NCBI RefSeq assembly: GCF_002847285.1
Contig: NZ_CP025407.1
Location: 4,992,501-5,056,500, forward strand
DNA length: 64,000 bases
Source: Streptomyces sp. CMB-StM0423
GTDB lineage: Bacteria; Actinomycetota; Actinomycetes; Streptomycetales; Streptomycetaceae
Direction of reading: 5' to 3'
Shown here: positions 52,114 to 60,566 of the stretch, piece after piece
Layout: each line of letters opens with the position of its first letter
Numbering within the stretch: position 1 is the first letter of the stretch
Position numbers and translations under genes: made by a program
Notes under the pieces: model-generated
What the model was told of the DNA's origin: nothing
Databases searched by the model: none
The model's input: the letters and a program-made list of their open reading frames with translations, nothing else

Positions 52114-52920
52114 ATGGCGGACAGGGGTGGGGAGAGCGCCGGTGCGGTGCGGTTGACCGTGGTCGGCGGGGCGGGCGTCGACAACTACCGCGACATCATG
52201 GACGCCTTCTTCGGCTCGGCGGGCACCAAACCGGGGCCGGGCCGCGCCCGCCGGGGCACCGACGCCACGCTTCCGCTCGACCTGGACCTGGAGGACATGG
52301 CCCGGGGCACGGTCGAGGAGTTCGCGATCGACACGGCGGTCCTCTGCACGGCCTGCTCGGGCGGGCTCGCGGCGACGGGGACCACGCTGGAGAAGTGCAC
52401 GGACTGCGGCGGCGCGGGCCAGGTGCCGAAGGCCACGCGCAGCTTCCTCGGCCAGGTCAGGACCGCGTCCGAGTGCCGGAAATGCAAGGGCCTGGGCACC
52501 TTCCTGCCGCACCCGTGCCCCACGTGCGACGGCGACGGCCGGGTATTCACCCGCCGCACGCTCCACGTCAGGATCCCGGCGGGCATCGACCACGGCATGC
52601 GCATCAAGCTCGCCGGTGAGGGCGAGGCCGGCCCGGGCGGCGGCCCCGCGGCGGACCTCTACGTCGACGTCGCCCAGCGGGCGCACCCCCGCTTCACCCG
52701 CGACGGCGACGACCTCCACGTCCAGGTCGTGCTGCCCCCGGAGCAGGTGGCCGGGGGCACCACCGCCCTCGTACCGACCCTGATCGACGGGGAGAAGAAC
52801 GTCCGCATCCCCGCCGCCATGCGCGACGACCAGGCCCTCCGGCTGCGTGATCTCGGCATGCCCCGCCTCGAAGGCCAAGGCCGCGGCGACCTCTTCGTGC
52901 ACGTGGACCCCGACGGCTGA
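52114..52920 (+). CDS. DnaJ-like chaperone lacking the J domain
   Basis: A 268-residue protein with the cysteine-rich zinc region of DnaJ: four CxxCxG repeats (CTACSG, CTDCGG, CRKCKG, CPTCDG, about 74-147) between the two C-terminal substrate-binding domains (LDLDLEDMARGTVEEF before; LHVQVVLPPEQVAGG and IPAAMRDDQALRLRDLGMP after). The J domain with HPD, needed to stimulate DnaK, is absent; instead an N-terminal 45-residue segment is specific. It could hold unfolded clients or recognise them for the TIR/ATPase system. It is the last gene of the operon, 14 nt after the membrane protein. Confidence 0.85.
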   Translation: MADRGGESAGAVRLTVVGGAGVDNYRDIMDAFFGSAGTKPGPGRARRGTDATLPLDLDLEDMARGTVEEFAIDTAVLCTACSGGLAATGTTLEKCTDCGGAGQVPKATRSFLGQVRTASECRKCKGLGTFLPHPCPTCDGDGRVFTRRTLHVRIPAGIDHGMRIKLAGEGEAGPGGGPAADLYVDVAQRAHPRFTRDGDDLHVQVVLPPEQVAGGTTALVPTLIDGEKNVRIPAAMRDDQALRLRDLGMPRLEGQGRGDLFVHVDPDG

Positions 52921-52938
52921 CGCCCGGCCCCCGTCCGG

Positions 52939-53481
52939 TCAGCGGCGCGCGTGCCGGACCGTCAGCCGGCCGAAGCCCATGACCCCCGTGATCCGGATCG
53001 TCGGCCCACCGGACGCGGGCCTGCGCGGGGGCTTGTAGACGGAGTCCTTCATGCCGGTCTGCACGCCGTCGAGGTCGACCACGGCATCGTGCGGAACGAT
53101 GATCGAGGCCCTGCCGGTGCCGACGTTGAGCACGATGTCGACCACCGGGTGCTCGATGACCGCCCGCGACAGGTCCAGCCGCACCCGCCCCAGCGCCGAA
53201 TCCACCTTCAGCGTCCGCGGCACCCGCCACGCGCCGCTCCGCTTCACCCGCCCGGTCGCGGCCCCGATCGCGGCCGACGTGCCCGGGTCCGCCGCCGGCA
53301 ACGACGCCAGCGCCGCGGCCAGTTCGCCGCGCGTGGTGGCGGTGAGCACGCGGTCGAGGCGCGCGTCCATGTCCTCGCGGGTCAGCCGCCCTTCGGCGTA
53401 CGCGTCCCGCAACCGCCGGGCGCCGTCGTCCCGTTCGCCGTCGCCGACCAGCGTGGATGCGTCGTCCGGAGGGGAGGTCAC
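52939..53481 (-). CDS. DUF1707/LiaF-like envelope-stress protein
   Basis: A 180-residue protein: the DUF1707 segment (RRLRDAYAEGRLTREDMDARLDRVLTATTRGEL in pieces, about 22-55), then a beta-rich LiaF-like C-terminal domain (VRLDLSRAVIEHPVVDIVLNVGTGRASIIVPH). No transmembrane helix. Such proteins are common in actinomycetes and may sense envelope stress. It converges with the DnaJ-like gene (18 bp gap). Confidence 0.8.
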   Translation of the reverse strand: MTSPPDDASTLVGDGERDDGARRLRDAYAEGRLTREDMDARLDRVLTATTRGELAAALASLPAADPGTSAAIGAATGRVKRSGAWRVPRTLKVDSALGRVRLDLSRAVIEHPVVDIVLNVGTGRASIIVPHDAVVDLDGVQTGMKDSVYKPPRRPASGGPTIRITGVMGFGRLTVRHARR

Positions 53482-53699
53482 GCGCTCACTGTAGCGCCGC
53501 CCGCGTACGCCGCCGCCGGGCCGGGCGCGCGGGCGCCTCGATGCGCGTCGTGCGATCCCCGCCCGGGGCTTGAAAGATCGGGGGATTTGCGCCGGTTGCT
53601 TCTACAACCCCCCGGGGGCGTCACGGGTCTTACCGGGTATCCGGGGCATGAGCCGTATGCTTCTGAAATCCCTCTGTGTCCAGAAAAGGGAGTACCGCT

Positions 53700-54236
53700 A
53701 TGCGTTCCACCCGAGTCAGGAAGTTCGCTCTGGCGGCTGCGGCCACCGTGCTGGTCCTCACCCCCGCCGGCGCCGCCTACGCGGGCAGCGGGCCCGCGCC
53801 GGCGCCCTCGGGCACGAGCGACCGGGCCGCGGCCACCGCGCCGACCGCCAAGGGAAACCCCGAGAGCAAGCGGGCGCAGGCCGCCGGGGTCTGTGAAGAC
53901 GCTTACCAGATCGGGGCGACCGGCTACATCAAGCGGAGCGGCGCGACAGTCGCGTCGGTGAAGCAGTTCTATTCGCCTTCGTGCAAGGAGAACTACGGCT
54001 ACCTGTGGGTGTGGGACAGCTTCCACACCGGCGCGAAGCCGTACGACGTGACCCTCGGCGTGTTCAGCTACGACCGGGACGCCGTGGTCGGCAAGCTCAC
54101 CCGCAACGACACCAAGCAGCAGGAGTTCTGGACGCAGGGCACTGCCACCGCGAACGAGTGCACGGCCGCGGTCGGCACGCTGCGCGTCGAGGGGGCGGCG
54201 CTGCCCAACCAGGGCGCGTCCGAGAAGCGCTGCTGA
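53700..54236 (+). CDS. Secreted hypothetical protein
   Basis: A 178-residue protein with a Sec signal peptide (MRSTRVRKFALAAAATVLVL, cleavage near AAYAG at 26-30), an Ala/Pro-rich spacer and a mature domain with four cysteines (near 62, 98, 154, 178), likely two disulfides. The last residue is Cys. ATG 53700 follows AAAAGGGAG. Family unknown. Confidence 0.7.
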   Translation: MRSTRVRKFALAAAATVLVLTPAGAAYAGSGPAPAPSGTSDRAAATAPTAKGNPESKRAQAAGVCEDAYQIGATGYIKRSGATVASVKQFYSPSCKENYGYLWVWDSFHTGAKPYDVTLGVFSYDRDAVVGKLTRNDTKQQEFWTQGTATANECTAAVGTLRVEGAALPNQGASEKRC

Positions 54237-54351
54237 CGGCCCTGCGCCGGAGGCTGACCGGCGTCCACGCCGGCAGACCGTACGCCGGCTGACCGTACGC
54301 CGACGGGCCCGCATCCGCGCCGCGGGCCCGTCCGCGTACCGGCCGGGAGTC

Positions 54352-55362
54352 CTACCGCTCGCTGTCCAGGTGCGCCAGCGCCGCCGCACCGTACCGCTCG
54401 CCGGCCACCGCCGTACGCGGCACGGCGCGCTCCACCGCCGCCAACTCCTCGTCCGTCAGCGTCAGTCCGGCCGCCGCCACCGCGTCCGCGACCCGCCGCG
54501 GCCGCCGCGCCCCCACCAGCGCGACGACGTCGCCCTCCGGCCGCGTCCCCGCCCGCCCCTGCGCCAGCACCCAGGCGACCGCGAGCTGCGCGACCGTGAT
54601 GCCGCGCGGCTCGGCGATCTTCCGCAGGTTCTCCACCAGCGCCAGGTTCGCCGCCACGTTGCCGTCCTGGAAGCGCGGCAGATGGGAGCGCGCGCCGGTC
54701 GCGTCGGCCACCGGGCGGTAGCTGCCGGAGAGCAGGCCGCGGGACAGCACCCCGTACGCCGTGACGCCGATGCCCAGCTCCCGGCACGTCTCCAGTACGC
54801 CGTCCTCGGCGCCGCGGCTGAAGAGCGAGTACTCGATCTGCACGTCCGCGATCGGGTGGACGGCGTGCGCCCGCCGGATCGTCTCCGGGCCCACCTCGGA
54901 AAGACCGATGCCGCGCACGTACCCGCCCCGTACCGCCTCGGCGATGGCGCCGACCGTCTCCTCGACCGGCACGGCGGGGTCGAGCCGGGCCGGGCGGTAG
55001 ATGTCGACGTGGTCGGTGCCGAGCCGCTGGAGCGAGTACGCGAGGAAGGTCTTCACCGCCGCCGGCCGCCCGTCGCTGATCCCGAACGTGCCGTCCAGGC
55101 CGGTCAACTGGCCGAACTTCACGCTCAGGACCACCTTTTCCCGGTCCCCCGCGCGCAGCGCCTGCCGGATCAGCCACTCGTTGTGGCCCATGCCGTAGAA
55201 GTCCGCGGTGTCGAGCAGCGTCACCCCGGCGTCGATCGCGGCGTGGATCGTCGCCACCGACTCCTTCTCATCCGCGGCTCCGTACGCACCGGACATCGCA
55301 CTGCAGCCGAGCCCGATCGGGGCCACCCGCGGGCCATCCGCCCCCAGCCGTCGCATCTCCAT
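54352..55362 (-). CDS. Aldo/keto reductase with substituted catalytic His
   Basis: A 336-residue AKR barrel: LLDTADFYGMGHNEWLI (Asp51, Tyr56), VLSVKFG (Lys82) and GIGLSEVGPETIRRA. The tetrad His, normally in a QHR motif, is replaced: the text is IYRPARLDPA with Ala125. The NADPH-binding C-terminal LVGARRPRRVADAVAA is intact. It is close to the yakC/perakine-reductase branch. Loss of His may tune activity toward certain carbonyls. It is followed by an SDR gene upstream in the same direction (40 bp). Confidence 0.88.
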   Translation of the reverse strand: MEMRRLGADGPRVAPIGLGCSAMSGAYGAADEKESVATIHAAIDAGVTLLDTADFYGMGHNEWLIRQALRAGDREKVVLSVKFGQLTGLDGTFGISDGRPAAVKTFLAYSLQRLGTDHVDIYRPARLDPAVPVEETVGAIAEAVRGGYVRGIGLSEVGPETIRRAHAVHPIADVQIEYSLFSRGAEDGVLETCRELGIGVTAYGVLSRGLLSGSYRPVADATGARSHLPRFQDGNVAANLALVENLRKIAEPRGITVAQLAVAWVLAQGRAGTRPEGDVVALVGARRPRRVADAVAAAGLTLTDEELAAVERAVPRTAVAGERYGAAALAHLDSER

Positions 55363-55402
55363 GCACGCAACTCTAGGCAGCGGAAGGCCCCTTGGGTCCG
55401 GA

Positions 55403-56416
55403 TCAGGCCCGGCTGGACGCCGTCCCGAAGGCGTCGACGCCCGTCAGCTCCGCCGACAGCGCCCACAGCCGGGCGGCCTGGTCCGGGTCGGTGGCGTAGT
55501 CCCGTACGCCCGCGCGCAGTTCCTGCTCGCCGCCCGCGCCCGCCCGCTCGGCGACGTCGCAGTCCTCGCAGTACACGCCGCCCAGGCCGGCCAGGCGCGG
55601 CGAGGTCGCCGCCCACACCTGGGTGGCGGCGCCCTGCTCGGTGGTCTTGAACGCGGCGCTCATGTTGCCGTCCTCGTCGATCCAGCCCTGCGCGATCTGC
55701 TCCTCGCGGGGGACGTGGCGGCCGAGCTCGGTGAAGATCATCCCGGGGTGCACGCTGAACGCCCGTACGCCCGCGTCCCGGCCGAGGGCGTCGAGGTGGA
55801 CGGCGAAGAGCGCGTTCGCGGTCTTCGACTGGCCGTACGCCAGCCACTTGTCGTACGGCTCCGCGCGGAACTGCGGGTCGTTCCAGCGGATACCGGAGAG
55901 GTGGTGGCCGCGGGAGGACAGGGCGACGACGCGGGCGCCGCCGTCGCGGACGAGGGCGGGGCGGAGGTGGCTGGCGAGGGCGTAGTGGCCGAGGTGGTTC
56001 ACGGCGAACTGCCCCTCCCAGCCCGCCGGTCCTACGCGGGTCTCCGGGCTGGCCATGACGCCGGCGTTGTTGACCAGCAGGTCGAGGGAGCGGCCGGAGG
56101 CGAGGAACCGGTCGGCGAAGCCGCGGACGCTGTCCAGGTCGGCGAGGTCCATCTCGTCGACCTCGATTCCGCCGGGGCCCTCGCCCGCCAGGCCGGCGAG
56201 CGCATGCTCGGCGGCGTCGCGCCGCCTGGCCGGTACGACGACGCGGGCTCCGGCCCGTACGAACGCGCGGGTCGTCTCCAGCCCCAGACCGACGTAGCCG
56301 CCGGTGACGACGGCGAGCCGGCCGCTCAGGCCGACGCCTTGCAGGACGTCGGCGGTGGTGCTCCGGGCGCCGAAGCCGGAGCCGGTGTGCTGCTGCGGAG
56401 TGGTCGTGTGGGTCAT
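55403..56416 (-). CDS. Short-chain dehydrogenase/reductase
   Basis: A 337-residue SDR with cofactor motif VVTGGYVGLGLETTRAF, NNAGVM, and catalytic YGQSKTANALF (YxxxK). Length and the LGVGGVYCEDC-like tail place it with the retinol dehydrogenase / protochlorophyllide reductase-like SDRs common in actinomycetes. Substrate unknown. It is transcribed with the AKR gene (40 bp gap). Confidence 0.88.
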   Translation of the reverse strand: MTHTTTPQQHTGSGFGARSTTADVLQGVGLSGRLAVVTGGYVGLGLETTRAFVRAGARVVVPARRRDAAEHALAGLAGEGPGGIEVDEMDLADLDSVRGFADRFLASGRSLDLLVNNAGVMASPETRVGPAGWEGQFAVNHLGHYALASHLRPALVRDGGARVVALSSRGHHLSGIRWNDPQFRAEPYDKWLAYGQSKTANALFAVHLDALGRDAGVRAFSVHPGMIFTELGRHVPREEQIAQGWIDEDGNMSAAFKTTEQGAATQVWAATSPRLAGLGGVYCEDCDVAERAGAGGEQELRAGVRDYATDPDQAARLWALSAELTGVDAFGTASSRA

Positions 56417-56587
56417 GTCGCGGACGCTACGACTTCGAGGGCGCTCTCACGCAAACCTGACACGGGCGGGTTGCCGGGAGGGTCCCGGGCCTCGGTTCCG
56501 GTCGTTCTCCAGGGGCGCGACCAGCCGGTGGTCGGCGCGGGCCCCAGACCTTTCGGACGTACCCGAACGACGGCGCACGGGTTCCGC

Positions 56588-57577
56588 TCACGCCGTGGCG
56601 GGCACGGTGTCCCCGGCGAGCAGCGCCGTGCCGAGGGGCGTGAGGGAGTGGTGCACCCGGTTGCGGAAGCGCGTGCTGGTGATCAGCCCGGCGCGGCGGA
56701 GCACCGCGGCGTGCTCGCTCGCCGAGGAGGCCGACACCCCCGCGCGGCGGGCCAGCTCCGAGGTGGTGCACAGGCCGCCGAGGCTCTGCAGCACGGCGGC
56801 CCGGGTGTGTCCGAGGAGCTGCGCGAGGCTCTCGGCCCCGGCGGCCCCCGCCGCGCCGCCCGTATCCCGGTCCACTGGGGGCCGCGCCGGGTAGACGAGG
56901 ATCGGCGGCAGCGACCCATCTGCCAGCGCGACCGGCAGGTGGCGGCAGAAGTACGACGGCACCAGCACGAGCCCGCGCCCGTCGAGATGCAGATCGCGGT
57001 CGATCGGGTAGTCCACCGTCAGCACCGGCGGGCGCCAGCGCAGCAGCGAGCCGAAGGTGCGCAGCATCGCGTCCGTGCCCGCGACGCTCTGCGTCTGCGC
57101 CCGCCACAGCCGGTCCTGTTCCGTACGCCGGCCGATCCACGGCCACGCGGGCCGCAGCACCGACGCGTGGTACGCGCGCAGCGCCCGTCCGAGCCGCCGC
57201 AGGCTCTCCGGCTCGCCCTCCGCCAGCGGCCGCATCCACGCGGGCGGCGTGGCCCGTTCCACCAGCCGGGCCAGCTCGGCGCGCAGCCGCTGCCGGGGCG
57301 TGGACAGCACGGCGTCGATGCCGGACTCCAGGCCGCCGAGCGAGGCGGCCGGGGTGAGGAAGTCGGGAAAGTAGCCGCGGGGCGGCATCACCGGCCGCAG
57401 TATGCGCAAGGCGGCTCTGCCGTGGCCGCACTCCCGCGTACGCCAGGCGCGCAGCGCCGGGTCGGGGCGCTGCTCGGTGAGCTGGTGCACGCTCAGGACG
57501 GTCTCCCACAGCGGGTCAGGGCCGTCGGCGATCCGGGTGCGCGCCAGGTCGGCGGCGGTGAAATGCACGCGTAGCAA
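56588..57577 (-). CDS. ArsR-type winged-helix regulator with N-terminal DUF5937-like domain
   Basis: A 329-residue protein: the N-terminal 230 residues (FTAADLARTRIADGPDPLWETVLSVHQL in pieces; LRWRPPVLTVDYPIDRDLHLDGRGLVLVPSYF) match the common actinomycete sensor-type domain, and the C-terminal 80 hold the winged helix (HTRAAVLQSLGGLCTTSELARRAGVSASSASEHAAVLRRAGL in pieces). TTG 57577 has GGGGAGG at 5 nt; GTG 57568 is a weaker choice. It diverges from the TetR gene at 57871. Confidence 0.85.
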   Translation of the reverse strand: MLRVHFTAADLARTRIADGPDPLWETVLSVHQLTEQRPDPALRAWRTRECGHGRAALRILRPVMPPRGYFPDFLTPAASLGGLESGIDAVLSTPRQRLRAELARLVERATPPAWMRPLAEGEPESLRRLGRALRAYHASVLRPAWPWIGRRTEQDRLWRAQTQSVAGTDAMLRTFGSLLRWRPPVLTVDYPIDRDLHLDGRGLVLVPSYFCRHLPVALADGSLPPILVYPARPPVDRDTGGAAGAAGAESLAQLLGHTRAAVLQSLGGLCTTSELARRAGVSASSASEHAAVLRRAGLITSTRFRNRVHHSLTPLGTALLAGDTVPATA

Positions 57578-57717
57578 CTGACCTCCCCGTGTCGTGTCCC
57601 GTCTCCGGGCACGTACCCCCGTACCCCGGACCCTGCTGCTCCGGGCCTGGCCGGCGGTGCGTGGCGGACCCGGTCCCCTGTTCCGGGCCCGCCGGCACCG
57701 ACGGTGTGGAACGGCCG

Positions 57718-57733
57718 GGGAACGACCGTTCTC
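57718..57733. promoter_or_regulatory. TetR-type operator, site 1
   Basis: GGGAACGACCGTTCTC has five perfect central pairs (GAACG-AC-CGTTC), a mismatch, and a further outer pair. It lies 34 bp from the site at 57752 and upstream of the TetR gene. Confidence 0.6.
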
Positions 57734-57751
57734 CGCTCAGAGGGTAATGTC

Positions 57752-57767
57752 GAGAACGGTCGTTCTC
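57752..57767. promoter_or_regulatory. TetR-type operator, site 2
   Basis: GAGAACGGTCGTTCTC has seven perfect arm pairs around GT. It lies just after a TAATGT -10-like box (57745-57750), where a repressor would block initiation. The two sites together suggest cooperative autoregulation by the TetR protein at 57871. Confidence 0.65.
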
Positions 57768-57870
57768 AAGCGGCCGGACGCCGCCGCGACGTGATCGGGA
57801 CAGAGCCGGTACGTTGTGGGCGGCGCAGCGGGACGTGACGGCGGGCACGGGCGGAACGGGAGCAGCGGAC

Positions 57871-58476
57871 ATGGACGACGCGGGCAACGAGGTCGCCCGG
57901 GAGCGCGTACTGGAAGCCGCCGACCGGCTCTTCTACGCCCACGGCATCCGCGCGGTCGGCATGGACCGGATCCGCGACACCGCCGGCGTCTCCCTCAAGC
58001 GGCTCTACCACTGCTTCGCCTCCAAGGACGAGCTGGTCGAGGCGTACCTGCGGCGGCGCGACCGCTGGGTGCGCGCGGAGCTGGCGGAATTCGTCGCCAA
58101 GGAGGCCACCGGACTGCCGCGGGAGCGGGTGCTGGCGGTCTTCGACTGGCTGGAGTGGTGGTTCGGCCGACCGGACTTCCGCGGCTGCCCGTTCACCAAC
58201 GCCTTCAACGAGATCGGCGCGGACAGCGCCCGCGCCGCCGCCGCGGTCCGCGACCACCAGCTCGCCGTCAGCGCGTACCTCCGCGGCCTGATCGCCGCCA
58301 CCGGGATATCCGACCCGGACGCGGTCACGAACCGCTTCCTGATCCTGTACGCCGGTTCCCTCACCTTCGCCGCCATCTCCCGCAGCACGGAGCCCGCGCG
58401 GTACGCGCGCGAGACGGCGGCGGCGATCCTGCCGCCGGCGGGAACGGCGCGGCAGATCAGGGAACAAGGGGCATGA
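57871..58476 (+). CDS. TetR/AcrR-family regulator
   Basis: A 201-residue TetR-type repressor: HTH with GIRAVGMDRIRDTAGVSLKRLYHCFASKDELVEAYL (in pieces, about 25-60), then a C-terminal dimer/ligand domain with FGRPDFRGCPFTNAFNEIG, a pattern of one large TetR subgroup. ATG 57871 follows GGGAG. Two clear operators precede it. It sits next to the terpene cyclase leader and might also act on it, though no third operator was seen there. Confidence 0.87.
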   Translation: MDDAGNEVARERVLEAADRLFYAHGIRAVGMDRIRDTAGVSLKRLYHCFASKDELVEAYLRRRDRWVRAELAEFVAKEATGLPRERVLAVFDWLEWWFGRPDFRGCPFTNAFNEIGADSARAAAAVRDHQLAVSAYLRGLIAATGISDPDAVTNRFLILYAGSLTFAAISRSTEPARYARETAAAILPPAGTARQIREQGA

Positions 58477-58534
58477 GGGCCGGGCCGAAGGGCTGAGATC
58501 AGGCCGCCCGGGGGGCCGTTGACGCGGAGATCAT

Positions 58535-58600
58535 GCCGTGTCACACTTCCGGCAAGTCTCCCCTGTCCGAAATCGGTTATGCGGAGGGTGAGATTCCCCC
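58535..58600 (+). promoter_or_regulatory. Shared 66-nt module, copy 1 (before terpene cyclase)
   Basis: From GCCGTGTCACACTT to GAGATTCCCCC this aligns without gaps to the minus strand of 61673-61738 with 55 of 66 positions identical. Both ends are perfectly conserved (14 nt at the left, 23 nt at the right). It is on the coding strand of the cyclase, about 200 nt upstream of its start. Confidence 0.75.
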
Positions 58601-58744
58601 CTCTCCGGGGTGACGGTTACCGCCGCCCCCTGTCGGCGCTCTTCGCCGCCGCTCCCCGATTTCGCAAGGCTTTCGGCTTTCAGGCCCTCCTCCGGAATGC
58701 CTGAGACCGCCTGTCCTTCCCCTTCGCATCTCGCAAATCCGCTA

Positions 58745-58779
58745 CCCGGTCCGCTGTTTCAGCGGGCCGGGTTTCTTTT
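58745..58779 (+). terminator. Terminator-like hairpin just before terpene cyclase RBS
   Basis: CCCGGTCCGCTG (58745-58756), loop TTT, CAGCGGGCCGGG (58760-58771), then TTTCTTTT. This is a near-ideal intrinsic terminator (one G-U pair) but lies only about 25 nt upstream of the cyclase start. It could be the end of an upstream transcript or an attenuator. Confidence 0.6.
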
Positions 58780-58802
58780 GCCATTCCGAAAGGAAGTCCT
58801 TG

Positions 58803-60392
58803 ATGACTGATCGACTGGTGGGTTCCGCGGCCGACGCCGCCTCGCAGCCCGTGACAGGGGGTTCCGGCGGACAGCGGCCCGGGGTGCGGGAGGTACGGCG
58901 CCGTGTCGCGCGGCATCTGGCGGTGCAGGTGGACGGCGAGGGCGCGCTGAGGGACCGGTGTGCCGGCCGGATCATCGAGTCCGCGCTGCTGTTGCTGCTG
59001 CTGCGCAAGGAGCGTGCGCTGCCGCGGGTGCAGAAGGAGCTGCAGGAGTACCTGCAGCGGGCGCAGCCGAAGGGCACGCTGGAGCGGGTGGTCGTGGACG
59101 CGCTCTCCGGCCGGGTGTGCGAGGCGGACGAGCTGCTTGCGGGCCTGAGCGGGGCCCGGCACGGATCCGGGATGCGGAAGCGGCTGCTGCTGGACACGAT
59201 TCTGGTGCTGTGCGGACTGCTGCCGGACGGTAAGCGTCCCGATCCGCGGGAGATCGCTCCGCGGCCGCAGGCGGTGTGGACGGAGCTGACGCTGTACGCC
59301 GCCACGATCCTGTACGTCCACGACAACGCCGGAGCGGGCGCGGACGCGGACGAGTCCGGGCAGGAGCCGGCGGAGTACCAGGAGTTGCTCGTACGGCGGC
59401 TGGCGGCCTTCCCGGCGCGGCGGGTGTGGGAGGGGAACGCGCTGTGCCACCTGGTGGCGCTGCACGCCCTCCACACCTTCCGGCCGGGTTCCGAGCTGAT
59501 GCGGGAGGGGATCGAGGCGCTGGCGCGGCTGCGCGGCCCGGACGGCGGGGTGCCGTTCATCGACGGGCAGGAGGTCTTCGTGACCTCGCTCGCCGGCTCG
59601 GCGCTGGCGTCGGCGCCGGGGCACGAGCGGCTGGCGGCGCGGATGGGGCAGTACCTCGCCTCGCGACAGCACTTCGACGGCGGCTGGGGCTACAACGAGG
59701 CGACCACGCAGACGGATGTCGACGACACCGCCCGGTGCGTGGAACTCCTGCGGATGCTCGACGCGCGGCGGTACCGCCACGGCATCGCGGCGGGGGAGGA
59801 GTACCTCTGCTCGCGGACCAACGAGGCCGGCGGCTTCCCCACGTATCTGCGGGGCCACACCTCGGACCTGGACATGACGGCCGGCGCGGTGATCGCCATG
59901 CCCTGGGACAGCTACGGGGACATGCTGGCCCCCGCGGTCGGCGTCCTCATCGACGCCCAGCGGCAGGACGGCAGCTTCGAGCCGAGCTGGACGCTGAGCA
60001 GGTCCAGCGCCATCCTGCGCATCCTGGACGCCCTGGCGTGCGTACCGGCCGCGGAGACGGCACTGCACCGGCGCGCCGCCGAAGCCACCGCCAGGGCCGT
60101 GGCGTTCCTGGACGAGAGCCGCGGCAGTGACGGCGGCTGGGGGCACGCACCGGGCAAGGACAGCGACGTGCTGTCCACCGCCCAGGCCCTGGCCACCCTC
60201 GCCCGGCACGCGCCCGGGACCGATCTCGCCAAGCCGCTGGCGTACCTGACCGACCAGCAGCACGACGACGGCGGCTTCAGCTCGATAGCCGACCAGGCGG
60301 GTCCGCGTCCGCTGCCCTTCGACTTCCCCGTCCTGGCCGACGTCCAGGCCCTGACCGCACTCAACCGCCTCATCGCACACAACGCCGCCTGA
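58803..60392 (+). CDS. Class II terpene cyclase (DxDD type)
   Basis: A 529-residue beta-gamma domain terpene cyclase. The acid motif is D305-V-D-D308 within TQTDVDDTARC, which starts protonation-driven cyclisation. QW-type repeats are seen (DGGWGYN near 295, DGGWGHAPG near 443, DGGFSSI near 487). Length and motif position fit bacterial class II diterpene cyclases (copalyl-diphosphate-synthase type, about 500-540 residues) better than squalene-hopene cyclases (about 630+). No DDxxD motif of class I enzymes is seen. ATG 58803 follows AGGAAG. With two aromatic prenyltransferases nearby, the product may be a cyclised meroterpenoid or diterpenoid. Confidence 0.82.
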   Translation: MTDRLVGSAADAASQPVTGGSGGQRPGVREVRRRVARHLAVQVDGEGALRDRCAGRIIESALLLLLLRKERALPRVQKELQEYLQRAQPKGTLERVVVDALSGRVCEADELLAGLSGARHGSGMRKRLLLDTILVLCGLLPDGKRPDPREIAPRPQAVWTELTLYAATILYVHDNAGAGADADESGQEPAEYQELLVRRLAAFPARRVWEGNALCHLVALHALHTFRPGSELMREGIEALARLRGPDGGVPFIDGQEVFVTSLAGSALASAPGHERLAARMGQYLASRQHFDGGWGYNEATTQTDVDDTARCVELLRMLDARRYRHGIAAGEEYLCSRTNEAGGFPTYLRGHTSDLDMTAGAVIAMPWDSYGDMLAPAVGVLIDAQRQDGSFEPSWTLSRSSAILRILDALACVPAAETALHRRAAEATARAVAFLDESRGSDGGWGHAPGKDSDVLSTAQALATLARHAPGTDLAKPLAYLTDQQHDDGGFSSIADQAGPRPLPFDFPVLADVQALTALNRLIAHNAA

Positions 60393-60566
60393 CCGGCAAC
60401 GCACTCCGGCACGGGCCGGCGCCGCCAGCCACCAGGCGGTTCGGCCCGGTGAACGGAGTGCTGCCGGCGGCGGTCGAGGGCCGCACCGGCGATGAGGCCC
60501 TCGACGTCGCGCCCCGGCACGACCCCGGCGGTCATCGGGTCCGGAGATCCGCCCGCCGCCCGTACG

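Larger units (their letters stand above)
58477..58802 (+). promoter_or_regulatory. Promoter and ~200-nt leader of terpene cyclase gene
   Basis: The stretch has a -35-like TTGACG (58519-58524) with CACACT 17 nt later, the conserved 66-nt module (58535-58600), further GC-rich sequence, and a terminator-like hairpin directly before the ribosome binding site. Short reading frames inside it lack support. Confidence 0.45.

Noticed and set aside
58610..58810. 66-codon plus-strand frame overlapping the cyclase start, as a leader peptide
   Set aside because: No ribosome binding site of quality and no run of regulatory codons. It crosses the terminator-like hairpin by chance openness.
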